Shown in pieces: positions 24,801-36,520 of a stretch of 64,000 nucleotides of DNA. Source of the stretch: Hyperoodon ampullatus. Its lineage: Eukaryota; Chordata; Mammalia; Artiodactyla; Ziphiidae. The DNA lies in assembly GCA_949752795.1 (NCBI GenBank), contig OX457058.1, positions 168,952,223 to 169,016,222 of the forward strand, written 5' to 3'. Position 1 is the stretch's first letter; each line of letters opens with the position of its first letter. Under the pieces are notes generated by a model. It worked only from the letters and a program-made list of their open reading frames with translations, was not told where the DNA came from and did no database searches. The translations under genes were made by a program, and so were the position numbers.

Positions 24801-26699
24801 TTCACTATCATCGCAATGAAAAGGTGTGAGAGAGTTTTTAGTCAGGATGAGCGGGGATCAGGTCTGCGTGTCTCCTAGTCCATCACTCTGGGGTCTGCGA
24901 GTGCGGTTCCTGGCTTCCCGAGGCCTTCTCTCCGGGCTGGGAGCTCCTGTGGACGGTGCTCAGCAAGCAGTGTGCCACTGCAGAGGAAGCTGTCCCTGTG
25001 GTCACACAGGGGGGCCAGGGGCCATTTGGGGGACACTTAACATCCTTCCAGCTAATGAAGATGGGGAGAAGAGGTGACAGTTTAGACTCAAACCTCCTCC
25101 TTCCAAGCTCATTCAGGGAAACCCCAGGAAGATCCACCTAGATGGCACCACCTAACTCAGGAATACAGTCACCATAACACTTCTAGCAATTCTGGGGCAG
25201 CAGCAAAAGGGCCACCCCCCTCAGCCCCTGGGCCACACCTGACAGCTGGCTCTGGATGCCACAGTGAGAAGGTTCTCGTCGCTCCCCTGCAGAAGCAGCT
25301 CTAGAGGCCAGGAGACCCTCCCGCCACCCCAGGGGACCTCTGTCCAGGTCTGTTCCCTGATAACTGAATCTCGGGCAGAGTCTCGGTGGCACCAGGCTGT
25401 CGGCTCCACGAGAACCTTGGCGCAGAAAAACAACTGAATCATCCTGATGATTCTCCAAGCCAAGCCCTCTTGAGGCCAATATTCCTTTTTTTTTTGGGGG
25501 GGGGAGGGGAGGTGGCAGCTTGGGAGTTGATTTCTATGGCAACCAGCTTTAGTGATCTGCATAAGCTCCAGACACACAACCCCCAACCTGTCCACAAGGG
25601 CAGCCAGAAAAAAAGCATAACCTCTCAGCTCTGAGAATTCCTGTCCATCCCTGGGTCCTGGAGGTCTAATGGAAGCATCCCATGGGCGGAATGCTCTAAG
25701 GCTGTCAGAAACATCTCAGAAACTCATCTATCTTGACCCACACAGCCCCAAGCCACTTCCCCAGGGACCTGAGTATTGCCTTTGGTGAAGGCCCTTCGAG
25801 CTGAGCCCCTTCTGGGGCCAACCACCTTTCCCCGTTTTCTTACAACAAAATGCAGAAAGGCCAGCTTTGCGAACCCAAGCCCGGGGCCCCGCTTCCCGGT
25901 CTCTGAAATCTGAACGTCCCTCTGCGTCTCCTGACCCTGGGCCCCTCCCCGCACCTAAGCCCGTGCCTCCCTGCTCATGTCCCGAGAATAAATATTAAAA
26001 CAGGAATCTGAAAACAGCGGCACGGTCAAGGTCAAGTGTCAGTCTATGGCCTGGCTCTGAACCTGAATCTCGTATCTCGCACAGGGTGGGAAGACCAGGT
26101 CAGCGCCGACAGCCCGGGGCCCCGTGGCGGGAGGATGGCCTGCGTGCTGCTGAGCAGGCCTCACCTGGCACCTCTCAGTCCCTCTCTCCACCGGCCCCTG
26201 CCCTCCTCCTCTCTTCTCGGGGCCTGCGCAAAGTGCAGCCTGTCACCCTTCTCCCCAAAGGATCGTGCTCTTCGCAAAAGAGGAAACGTCCCGGCCTTAG
26301 CAGATATCCGCTTCATGCTCAAGCACAGACGGCAGTGAAAATTTATCCCGGAGATACTGAGGCTGGAAGGTTATCCTGAGGTCACCTCAGGCATCTGAGG
26401 GCCGGCTGCTGTGTGTGCCCTGGGTGGGACAACTCCTGGGACCCAGCCAAGACTTCCCTGGGAAACGCAGCCGGTGGCTGAAACCCTTGAAGCTGCACGT
26501 CCCCACATCCCGCCTGACACGTTCTCCAACCTTCTCTGCACAAGAACAGGAACACAGGGGACCAAGTTCCCCTTTAGTGCTCAGCCACCACCTGTCCTGC
26601 GCCGTGGGCTGTGGGTGTGCTTGCGGGGAGCAGGGGATGGGAGGCCCCCAGGGTTGGTCGTTCCCTAACTCCCAGTCCTTTATCTAAGAAAGTAATGAC

Positions 26700-26850
26700 A
26701 CAGGCAGTAGTGGGAGCAGCTGTAAGAACTCAGCAAACATTTAGACACCTCTGCATACTCAGACATTTACTTCTCACAGCAACCTGCCCACCTTAAGAAG
26801 CAGGACCTCGCAGCAACCCCATTTTACAGAAGAGGAAACTAAGGCTCGAG
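26700..26850 (-). mobile_element. MIR fragment
   Basis: Contains agcaaccccattttacagaa followed by gaggaaactaaggctcgagg. Confidence 0.65.
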
Positions 26851-26884
26851 GGGGTCATGTGATCACACTGGTATCGACCACCAA

Positions 26885-27025
26885 CTAAGCACTGGCTGGG
26901 GCCTGAGCACCGGGTGAAGCACTTCATACGCATCGTGTTGTTTACTCTTCCCAGCACGGTATGAGGTCTTCCTGGTACTAACACCGTTTTACAAATAAGA
27001 AAACCGAGGCTTGGCAAGCTCACAG
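26885..27025 (-). mobile_element. MIR fragment
   Basis: Contains gtgaagcacttcatacgcat, ccgttttacaaataagaaaa and ccgaggcttggcaagctcac. It is the second of two adjacent antisense MIRs. Confidence 0.65.
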
Positions 27026-28096
27026 AGGAGCCCAAACACGCCTTTCCCCACGGCCCCCCGGCCCCATGGAAGCGGAAGAGACTTCAGGCTGCTGGCCAGG
27101 CAAAGGCCCTGCAGGGCACCACGTGTGGACAGCACACCTTCCCCACTTGCGTGGGGGAGTGGGACGGGACACCAGCAGGGCCACAGACGGGCCACCAGGG
27201 CTCATGGGAAGCGGGAAGCGGCCAGAGTCGGTCAAGAAGGGGGCGAGAGCCACAGGGAAGTGAGGGAGGCCGAGGCCACCGACCCTGGACACACGGGGGA
27301 AAGAAATGCTGTCAGCAGGAGGGCTACTATGTGTCGATGAGAGTCCCCTTTGTCCTGATAAAGAAACACAGGACGTCAACCCTCCAGTTATCACACGCTG
27401 CAAAGTGCTGGCCGGAGCATCCCTCCCACAGGGAGGCCCTCTCTCTCGGCTGCATTTTCACTGATAACGTGACCTTGTTTTTCATGACCCCTGAGCCGCT
27501 TTCCTGAGGAATGAGTCACGCTCTTGTCCACAACACAGAAAACACAGGGCAAGTCAGCGGCGGCAATGGCAGCAACCCCCAAGGTGGCGGGCGGGTTACC
27601 GTGGGGTCAGGACCCAGGCTACTGGGGAAATGGGGAAGGGAGAAGGGAAAAGCCAAGAAGACTTGGTCCCAGCTCAGAGGTGGGCACACAGGGTCAAAGC
27701 CGTGAGCTCGGAGAGGGGCTCTCCACCAAGGCAGGACTCAGGGGCCAAGGGCAGCCGCTCCAGTTCAAAGGCCCTCGGGGGTCCCTTTCTCCAGGGGTGG
27801 CAAGAGGCTTCCGCCCCTGTGCCAGCTCAACACCTGTGGCTGCGGCTGTGTGTCGCTGAGGATGCAAAGGCACGTGCGGACTCTGCAGTGCTCAGATCGG
27901 TAAATCAGGTCTCTAAGCGTAGAGGGCAGAGGGGGTTCCAACCGTGCCCTGGTTCAATCAGGGAAGTGCCCGACCACAAGCCCATGTCTTCTTGGCAGTG
28001 GCAGAGCCGTGTGTGCACAGTACACGGCAAGACAGCTCCACGGCTTTAGAAACGCACAGAACCACTCCCGGCCTTCCGCCTCACCCCTCCACGCAC

Positions 28097-28222
28097 CTGG
28101 AACCTGTGCACCAGCTCCAGGGACTGGCTGTCGTTCTGGTCGGCTTCGAGGATGACATCGGTCAGTTTGTGGATGATGACGTCCAGGGGGCCCTGCTCTT
28201 CGATTGGCCGGCTAAGGTTCAG
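28097..28222 (-). CDS. ITPK1: ITPK1 internal coding exon (about residues 41-82)
   Basis: Translated on the minus strand, this exon gives 42 codons beginning LNLSRPIEEQGPLDVIIHKL and ending SLELVHRFQ. I recognise it as inositol-tetrakisphosphate 1-kinase, the cytosolic ATP-grasp kinase that phosphorylates Ins(1,3,4)P3 and Ins(3,4,5,6)P4 on the way to inositol hexakisphosphate. The acceptor is a pyrimidine-rich tract ending cttgtag just before 28222. The donor is TTCCAG|gtgcgt, with GT complementary to 28095-28096. Both boundaries are phase 0. By human numbering (from memory) it spans residues 41-82 in the N-terminal domain and includes Lys59, a known inositol-phosphate contact, which is present here as the K of IIHKL. 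The frame is intact and there is no sign of decay. The preceding coding exons (about 40 residues) were not found between here and 64000. The next exon is 5450-5567. Confidence 0.96.
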
Positions 28223-28302
28223 CTACAAGCGGGAGACACAGAGAAAAAGGACAACTTCAGCTCCTGAGCCCGCTGCCCCGTCTATCCCGTCTCCTCTGCA
28301 CG

Positions 28303-28375
28303 TCCCCGCGGCACGGAGAGGCGGCACGGAGAGGGGCCAGGAGGAGGGCTGGCACTCATGGGACGGGACGGGACG
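28303..28375. repeat. Short local tandem duplications near an ITPK1 exon
   Basis: ggcacggagagg occurs twice in tandem near 28310-28335, followed near 28360 by three gggac units. They lie 80-150 bp upstream (gene sense) of the acceptor at 28222. Confidence 0.7.
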
Positions 28376-28524
28376 AATGCGATGAACTCGCTGAGGGCCT
28401 GGAGCCCTTCCGGGGCAGGCCCTGTGTTTACACTTCTGGCCCCAAGCCCCAAGCGGCCTGGGGACGCAGAAAATACACACGTGGGATCAGGGTGACGAAG
28501 TTTCTGTGGATCAAGGGAGAGTCA

Positions 28525-28680
28525 CTGTGAAAGCATTTACCGGCCACACTGCAGCTGCCCTACCACCCAGGTCTTTCAGGTGGGGACACCAGGGTTCAGG
28601 GAGGTCAAGTCCAACGACTGAAGTCACACGGCCAGACCTGGACTGAGATCCAAGCGGACACTCTCTCCACAAAACTACAC
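28525..28680 (-). mobile_element. MIR fragment
   Basis: Contains cagggttcagggaggtcaag and gaagtcacacggccagacct followed by gagatccaagcgg. Confidence 0.6.
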
Positions 28681-29179
28681 ACAGTCTCGGCAAAGCTGTG
28701 ATCTGCGCGAATCTAAGAGCCGCTGCTTTGAGAGACCAGAAGCTGGCACTTCACACTGAGATCAGGGCCTATGATGACAAAGTGAGGGGGCATTGGGCTG
28801 CCTGGGGTCCCTGAGGCCCGGCTCCACTGGGGGGGGCGTGTTTATTTTTTCAAGAGCGTGGGGTTAGGAAGATCGGGCCCCGGGGGAGCCAGAGCTGCTG
28901 GCTGACAGACAGTCGGCATCACCTGACCCCCAAGACAGGAGCACCTGCCAACAGCCGGGGCCGCCTGACACCGAGCTTCCTGACTGGCCAGATGTCTGCC
29001 GCCCGGCACGCGGCCGCCACCAGCTGCATGGCCCGCTCCCTTGGAGGTGACGGCGCCAGCCCGGCACCTGGCTGACCCCCTGGGTGGCCTCAGCAGAGCC
29101 CGGAGATGGCCACCAGCCCCATCCCTGCCCTCAGCCCCACCCCCAGGGGGGCCTCCCTCCGGGATTCCTGGCTGTTTGT

Positions 29180-29370
29180 TTCAAAGTCATTCATAAAGAG
29201 ATCACGGTGACAGCTCTAGGCAGACACTGTGCTGAAAACGTACGTCCGTTCGTTTCTTTTCATTTTCAAACCACACAGTGAGAAGGAATCCCACAAACAC
29301 AGACTTCTGAGACCTGCCTGGGACCTCGCGGTGAGAGGGCAAAGCCTGAGCTGAAGCCGGGCCTGTCACT
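29180..29370 (-). mobile_element. MIR fragment
   Basis: Contains taggcagacactgtgctgaa and a diverged core with gggacctcgcggtgagaggg. Confidence 0.45.
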
Positions 29371-30009
29371 CAGCGCCTGTCCCACGCCCCATGCCTGCTC
29401 TGGGCCACGGGAGGCTGTCCTCTACAGCCACGACCGCCCGGCTGCCTTGTCCTCTGGCTGCTGGCCGAGTCCGGCCATTTGGAGGCACCAGCAGAAGATG
29501 GGAGGGGGGAGGGGAGGGGAGTCTGGGTGTTTGCTCCCGCCGTCCCCACTGCACAGGGCAGCCCTTCTCCCAAGACCACCACTGTCTCTAAGCTCTTCCT
29601 TCCCCTGGTCCCCTGAGGCCTGGGGTGGTGACAGCCCGCCATTCTCGGGGTGCCTCACCACCTCCCGCTGGCTCCTTGGACCCTGCCCACACCTTGCCAT
29701 CCTCCCTTATTTAGAGCCTTTTTCCGTTAAGGCCTCGGAATGTGCCAGCTCTTTTCGGCTGGTATCCTTAACTCCTCTTTTTTATTGTCTGCCAGGAAAG
29801 ACGTTAAGGGATTTTACCTATTTGAAAAAAAAAAAAAATTCCACGGACTTCACCAAAAGAAAACACTGAAGAACACTGATCCTCCCCCATGGTGACTAGC
29901 CTGTGTACAAAACAGCCAAAATGAGACCAGCTGAGAAGCTGCCCATCTTCTGGGACTCCTGGACGGGGAAGGGAAACGGCGTTTGTCCTCACAGCACAGC
30001 CAGGAGCTG

Positions 30010-30240
30010 GGGGTGATGGTCCCCCTTCACAGACCAGGACACCTAGCGCCCAGGAGGAAAAATGACCGGGCAAGGCCTTGCGGGTGGCAGGTGGCCCGGC
30101 TGGGGCCTGGACCCACAGTGACGCCAATGGGCTCAGCCCGCAGCCAAGCTGCTAGGTGTCCTGGGGCCTGTGCAAAAGCCTAGCAGCATCCCTGGGCCTC
30201 AGTTTCCCCTTGGATATAAAACAGGAAACTCCAAGGACCT
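30010..30240. mobile_element. Two short MIR-like fragments
   Basis: About 30015-30115 reads like antisense MIR (cccttcacagaccaggacac). About 30190-30240 reads like sense MIR (cctgggcctcagtttcccct). Confidence 0.45.
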
Positions 30241-30927
30241 TTCCGGTTCTGTCCGCGGATTCATTATTACATTCCCATCCAACTCCACTTCCCAGAATAA
30301 AACAGAATTGTAAGGCAGGCAGAGCAGCCAGTGGGAAGTGGGAACACGGGCAAAGAACAGCTCATTCTCAGAGGTGCCACAGACACAAGCCCATTTGTGT
30401 TGTAACCGCGGCTCCACTGTGACAGGCACCAAAACAAGAGGCCAATATTTTCAGACCAAGACAGCCACGGATGGAAGAGAACTGGGTCACATGGTGATGC
30501 TGGGCAGGGCGCCCCAGGCCTCAGAAACGCCATCCCAGAGAGAACATTTCCCATGCAGCAAGAGGGGACAGTCAGCCCCTGAGAGGAACCTGGGGTCCCA
30601 GTGCGACTGGGGAAGGAGGTGGGCAGGAAATGCCCTCAGCTCATGCTCACTTGGCATCACCCAAGGCCTGTAGACCTGACAACCGTGGGCTGTTTGGAAA
30701 ATAAGCTCCCCGCGTTCCCGGCCGCCCCACTGAAGGTAAACAGTTGAGTTTTGGAAGCCGGCCACCTTCCTTTGTGTATTTTCCAAGCATTTTTGTGCCA
30801 GTGAAACCCTTTCACGAGAACAGCAATCAGGACACACGTCAGGTCTGGATGGTCTCCGCTCAGCATCGCTGCAGCATCCTTGCTGGGGCCCAAGCAGAGC
30901 TGTCAGTGGCTCTAGAAGGCCCTCCAG

Positions 30928-31138
30928 GGCTTCCCTGGTGGCGCAGTGGTTGAGAGTCCGCCTGCCGATGCAGGGGACACGGGTTCGTGCCCCGGTCCGG
31001 GAAGATCCCACATGCCACGGAGCGCCTAGGCCCGTGAGCCATGGCCGCTGAGCCTGCGTGTCCGGAGCCTGTGCTCCACAACGGGAGAGGCCACAACAGT
31101 GAGAGGCCCGCGTACCGCAAAAATAAATAAATAAATAA
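30928..31138 (+). mobile_element. CHR-type tRNA-derived SINE
   Basis: Full-length copy ending in an (AAAT)n tail, flanked by the 12 bp target duplication aaggccctccag at 30916-30927 and 31139-31150. Confidence 0.95.
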
Positions 31139-31314
31139 AAGGCCCTCCAGCACCACCTTTCCTCAAGGGACCAGACAAGCCTTGGTCATCCTGAGGGGGT
31201 CTACCCCAAGGAGCCGGCAGTCTCTCCCCACTGGCTGGGAACGGGGAGAACGCCCTCTGGGGCTGCATCCTCAGGAGTGGTACTCAGCAGGCTGTGGGCG
31301 CACGTGGGAGAGAA

Positions 31315-31545
31315 CCCAGGACCCTGCAGAGGAGGGGACCCTCAGAGGGGGGAGGACACAGGAGGGACCCTCAGGAGGGAGAGGCAGTGCCACAGAGGAG
31401 GGGACACTGCAGAGAAGGGGGACCGCAGAAGACAGGACTCTCAGGAGGGGGATACTGCAGAAGGTGGGACCATCAGAGAGGCCGGGTGTCAGAGACGAGG
31501 GACCCTCAGATGGAGGATGCTGCACAGAAGGGAACCCTGGGGCCA
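31315..31545. repeat. Degenerate purine-rich minisatellite
   Basis: Loose repeats of motifs such as gaggggaccctcagag, gggaccctcaggaggg, gaggggacactgcagag and gggatactgcagaag, with uneven spacing. No single clean period. Confidence 0.7.
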
Positions 31546-32084
31546 GGGGAGGCAACTCAGAGGCTTCGTTTCCCAGATGCAGTGGGGATGGGGGCTGGGG
31601 TGGAAGTGAACTCAGTTCAGTTGTGTCATTTTGTTTTTCTGACCACACTCTGTTCGCAGAAAAGGGAACTTTCCCAGGGACCTGTTCTCTTCCTCAGAAA
31701 GGGTTCCTCTCAGCCAGTCACAAGGTGTCCCGATGAAAGGGACGGCTGCCGTGGCCAGAGGTCTGCAGGCGCCACATTTCCAATTCACGCCATCCTGTGA
31801 GGCCAATGCTGGATGCTGTTCTGTGAGCACTCAGAACTCGGAGAAAACAAGGGCCCCCTGTTTCCTCAGCGAAGAAGGCAGTGAGGCAGACTAGGGTGGA
31901 GGGAGGGCTGGGAGGAGATGGGACAAAGGCCCGCGGACCCTGGTGGCCCAACAGTCACCTCTGACCTCCGAAACAAGCAACCCCATCATGCCCAGGCCCG
32001 GACCCAAGGTGAGCTGGGCTCTGCCTACCCCCGCCTTCCCCACGACCTGGTCGAGGAAGACAGGATGGGATAATGGGCACAGCA

Positions 32085-32220
32085 GATGCCTGGAAACCCC
32101 TCCCGGCTCAGATGCTTCTGGTCTGGAGCAGGTCACTTAACTGCTCTGTGCCTTGGTTTCCCTATTCATAAAATGAGTATGTCGTAACTACACCTCCCAG
32201 GGCTGGATGAGAACATTCCA
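32085..32220 (+). mobile_element. MIR fragment
   Basis: Contains gagcaggtcacttaactgct and ccttggtttccctattcata then aaatgagtatg. Confidence 0.7.
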
Positions 32221-32389
32221 TTTAGAGATGTGGCACACGAGCCCTCCAGACAAGTTCCTGCTTCTGCTTGGTCACTTGTTAATTCGACCGGTATTTTCTG
32301 GACCCCACCTGTGCACCGGGCACAGACAACGACCCCTGCCCCCTCAACTCAGGGCCTCAAGCGGCCGTAGGAGCATCTCTGTTCGCTTT

Positions 32390-32800
32390 GGATGCAGCCC
32401 CAGCTGCCCCAGTCCTTGCACAGGGCAGGGTTCTGCTCCTCTGCCAGAGCGAGCCCTCTGCCTGGGATGTCCCCCAGCCCGCATCCCCCTGTCCACGTGT
32501 GAGCTCTTACTCATCGTCCAAGTCCCAGCTCAGAAGTTCAACCCTTTTCCAGACCTCTGAACTCACCCCTCCCCAAACAGGAAGAATTAACGGCCCCCTC
32601 GTCTCACCCGTGTCCCCAGGACCCTCTTGCACATCCCTCCAGGACTGTACTGTAACTTCCAAGTGTAAAGGCATTTCTTTAACCCTCTGTCTCCTCCACA
32701 AGACTGTGAGATCCCCAAAGACCAGGGCTGGGGCTTGGCGTCCCCAGGACCTAGAACCGGGGCTCCAGGCAAGAGTTCGGTAAACGTCTGCTAAGTGTGC
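32390..32800 (+). mobile_element. L2 3' end
   Basis: Sense L2: ctctgcctgggatgtccccc, gagctcttactcatcgtcc, aagtcccagctcagaagt, agactgtgagatccccaaag and ttcggtaaacgtctgctaa. Confidence 0.75.
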
Positions 32801-33724
32801 TGGCGGCTTTAAAGAACAGAATGTACAACGCAGACCAAGGAGGAGGGACCTTCCGTAGAGCAGGGGGACTCTTTTCTGCTAAGAGGGTTGAAATAGCCTC
32901 CCAGAGGAGGAGGTGTCCCGATCAAGCCATGGAGGGGAGAAGGAAGAACGGGACCTCCGGAGACGGGCGGCGGCAGGGAGGTGTAATCCAGGTAGAGGGG
33001 GCAGCTACAAAGACGCAGGACTCGCCTGCATTAAATCCTCTCCCGTATCTGTCAATTCCAAATGCCTCCGGTGCCCTAAGCTACCACCTCAGCAGAAAGA
33101 GCTTTTCCTACAGCACTGGCCCCTGAATGGCACCTTGGGCGGGGGGGTGTGGGTAGGGTGAGGGGTGGCCCATAACCGCCCCTTTCTCAGGCCTGATCTG
33201 CAGGCTGGAAGCCGAGGACCCAGCGGAAGACTCCAATGCCTAGGGGACCCGAATTCGGCTGTGGTATGAACAACGAATAAATCTTCAGCGCATTAAGCCG
33301 CTAAGAATTTGGGGTGGCCGGCTTTGGCAGTTAGTCTACCCTCATATAGTCCCCAGAGGGGCGAGTGTGGGTGGGGGAAGGGTGGGGGGTGCCGAGATGA
33401 GATCAGAGGCAGAGGGTTTCAGCTCTCCGGAGGGTTCTCTGGGCTGTGCTTCCAGCTCTCTCTTCGCTCCCAAACTCCCGCACGTGCTTCCCTGACGTGA
33501 TCAATAACCAGCTAGATACAAAAGAAGCAGGTCCATGGGCGAGGCTGGGGACTCGGGAAACCTGGCTCCACACCGGCTCCTGATGCAACATGCAAGGTGT
33601 TCTACCCAGAGGCCTGGGCTGCTAAAAAAAAAGTCTACACTTCTCTGAACACCCAGACAGGCTGTTAACTGACCTCTCAACTGCAAAGGCTGCAAGGGAA
33701 GCCAGTGAGGACGTCAGGCAGGTG

Positions 33725-33915
33725 TGGTTACCATTTCACAATCACTCTCGGCAGCCGGGTCTTGTGAGGAGTGGCTGTGAAGCTGTGAGGCCTGGCACAT
33801 TATTTAAGCTCGGTGTCGCTCTCACGGGTCCCCAGCTCAGGCTGTTGTGAGAACCGAACAAGTTAATGTGTGTAAGTTACTTAGGACGGAGCCCAACACA
33901 GTGTGCAAGAGCCGT
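33725..33915 (+). mobile_element. MIR SINE
   Basis: Contains gttgtgagaaccgaacaagt and ttacttaggacggagcccaa in MIR order. Confidence 0.6.
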
Positions 33916-34763
33916 GCACCGGTGCCAGGACTACGAGGCTTCTGGCCTGAAAACTCAGGTTCCGAGGGGGGTGACCACACAGGCCTGTCCTCAGATGGGG
34001 TTTTCCTGGATGATAGGAGAGTGTCTTTTATTCTGATGGGGCAACACTTGGTGGGCTGGATAGGGGTGGGTCACCAGAAAGATCAAGGCATGATTAGATC
34101 AAGCCATGACTGCAACTTTCAGCCCCACTCCCTGTCCTTTGGCGGGGGTGGCTGGAAAATGAGATCGTGACAAATCATGCCTTTGTGATGACGCTTTCAT
34201 AGAAAATTCCACAGGTACAGGGTTCAGGGAGCGTCCTGGATGGTGAGCACGTGGAGGCGCTGGGAGAGTGGGTCGCTCAGAGGGCACGGGAGCCTCTTCC
34301 CACGCACCTTGCCTGACGCACCTCTTCCATCTGGATGTTCAACCATATCCTTTCCCATAACCCTTTGTAATAAGCTGGTAAATAGTAAGTCCACTGTTTT
34401 CCTGAATTCTGGAAGCCACTCCAGCAAATTAATCGAACTAGAGGAGGGGGTCATGGGAACCTGAGAGGGGTCAGGAGCAAAGGCAACAACCTAAACTTGC
34501 AATCGGTATCTGATAAGTCCGCAGGGATTCATCTAGTGGGACTGAGGCCTTACCCTGTGGCATCTGACACTCATCTCCAGGTGGTCAGGGTCGAAACTGA
34601 GTTAAACCGTGGGACACCCAGCTGGTGTCGCAGGATTGCGTGGTATGGGAAAAGCCCCCCGACACCTGCTATCAGGCGTGGTGAGTGTGTAAAATTGTGA
34701 CAGTAAAGGAGAAGGGCAGGAGGTATGCTTTTCCTATTCAGTTGTGCACTCAAAAAGGTCAGC

Positions 34764-34969
34764 GAGGGCTTCCCTGGTGGCGCAGTGGTTGGGAGTCCGC
34801 CTGCCGATGCAGGGGACGCGGGTTCGTGCCCCGGTCCGGGAAGATCCCACATGCCACAGAGCGGCTGGGCCCGTGAGCCATGGCCGCTGGGCCTGCGCGT
34901 CCAGAGCCTGTGCTCCGGAACGGGAGAGGCCACAGCAGTGAGAGGCCTGCGTACCGCAAAAAAAAAAAA
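34764..34969 (+). mobile_element. CHR-type tRNA-derived SINE
   Basis: Full-length copy with a poly(A) tail. The flanks aaaggtcagc (34754-34763) and aaagatcagc (34970-34979) are a 10 bp target duplication with one mismatch. Confidence 0.93.
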
Positions 34970-35209
34970 AAAGATCAGCTATTCCATTTCCCTATTCTTA
35001 GTCTTCACCTTACTACTGACCAGTGGAAATTTCCCCCACGTACTGTTAACAAGAGCTCAGGTGCAGACGAGAACTTGAATTCTGCAAAGCTAGGTCACTT
35101 GTCCTAGCTCATATCAGACTCCTCAACGCGTTCACGCTGCCACATTAAAATGGACCATCAATGTTAATGACGATAAGTAACACAGAGTCCTGACTTGGGC
35201 CACAGACTA

Positions 35210-35360
35210 GCTAATGAGCACTGACCGCAGGAGGTGCAGGTGAGGACACTGGGTCACGGACAGGTTACGTAGCCTGCCCAAGGTCATCCCATGACAGCTG
35301 CATGGGAACCTGCATGGTCTCTCTCCTGCCAAAGCCAGACAATCAGCCACTAAGCCAAAG
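35210..35360 (-). mobile_element. MIR fragment
   Basis: Contains ggacaggttacgtagcctgc and ccaaggtcatcccatgacag. Confidence 0.6.
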
Positions 35361-36404
35361 GGTGCCCCGGGCACCTGGGGCTTTCCTTCCATCCCTTTTC
35401 TGCCCCTCAATTCACCCCTGCGGAGGGCGTGTTTTCAGCTGTGACTTCCAATGCAAGTCGCTAGATGAAAAGTTTTTGACTCAGCCAAGGTCCAGACTCA
35501 ATGGCCCCGATGAACGGCAAGTGGGCAGGAGGCTGATTTATTCCTCTGGACTCTCCACAGGTCTGAGGGGCGGGGACGGAACTGCCATATGCAACATGGA
35601 AAGGCCTCGCCGGGCAGAAGCAGTGCTCTCCTGAGAGAAAAGTCAGGCCTGGTGCCTCGGGGACGGACTGCAGAAGGGTGCCTGGCCTCGGAGGATGCAG
35701 CCCCAGTCCCGTGTTTCTTGGCAGCGTTGGTTCCAAAAGATGACAGGGGACAGCAGCCCGAAGGCCCTTCCCGCCAAGAGCGACTCTCCCTCCCAAAGGA
35801 GCTCCAAGTGGCCCTCAGAGAGACCTCAAGAGCTGGGGGTCACGAGGGACTGGCCACCAAGACCTGCAGGCTGGGCCAAGCACGACGTTGGTCACCCCGG
35901 CAGCCTCTGCCCCAACACTCCCGGACCCAATGCCCCAATCTCTGAGCAACTGGTCTCCAATGACTAGCATAACAAACAACAATCTGGTTAAGGCAGACGC
36001 GTGGGTAACCCTTCTCCCCCAGAAGAGGAAGGGCCAACTCCTTCAACGGCCTAAGGATGAAGGTTCCTTGCGTGCAGCTCCAAAGTTCTGGGAATCTGCA
36101 AGCCAACTTTATCTCAAAGAGCCGGAGAAGTCATTGCCTCTAGCATTTAAGACAGTGCTGGCAAAGCCTCAGTGCCGGGCTGAGCCCTCAGCAGGCCCTC
36201 CGGCAGGCACGGTGCCGAGGAGCAGTATCAGCTCCCCCTTCCTGGAGACTTCTCTGCTCCCGGGCCCTCCAAAGCCTCATCAGTCACAGTGCTTGCTGGA
36301 TCCGCTTCCTCCGAGACCAACCAGTAACTGCCCTTGGGGTTCAGATCGGACTTTTCTGGGCCCCAGGCATGATATTTACACCACTGGTGAGTTTCAGAAA
36401 AAGA

Positions 36405-36520
36405 GTTCTCCTTGGCCTGTGTGCCCTCGCTGAGGTCCAGGACTGTGTCCTGTTCCTCCCTGTGACCCCTGCATAGCCTGGCACAGTGCCCGGCTGCGCC
36501 AGAGACCAGCTAACATGTGC
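36405..36520 (+). mobile_element. L2 3' end fragment
   Basis: Contains gaggtccaggactgtgtcct and tagcctggcacagtgcccgg, resembling the L2 3' end. Confidence 0.5.

Larger units (their letters stand above)
5568..28096 (-). other. ITPK1: 22.5 kb ITPK1 intron between the two exons
   Basis: The intron is bounded by gtgcgt at its 5' end (28096 side) and ttcttctcag at its 3' end (5568 side). It carries an unassigned ancient repeat, an LTR, CHR SINEs, older tRNA-SINEs, L1 tails, MIR and L2. Stretches where I see nothing identifiable include about 6120-6650, 7095-8090, 8490-9580, 10800-11110, 13810-15310, 15520-16190, 17300-19085, 19700-20855, 25000-26690 and 27030-28090. No tRNA, snoRNA or microRNA gene was recognised, but I cannot exclude one by eye. 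Confidence 0.85.

Noticed and set aside
31182..31736. 184-codon plus-strand frame with repeated Gly/Glu/Arg
   Set aside because: Explained by the degenerate purine-rich minisatellite.
35888..36433. 181-codon plus-strand frame as an exon or gene
   Set aside because: Low-complexity P/S-rich composition, no family resemblance and no supporting splice context.
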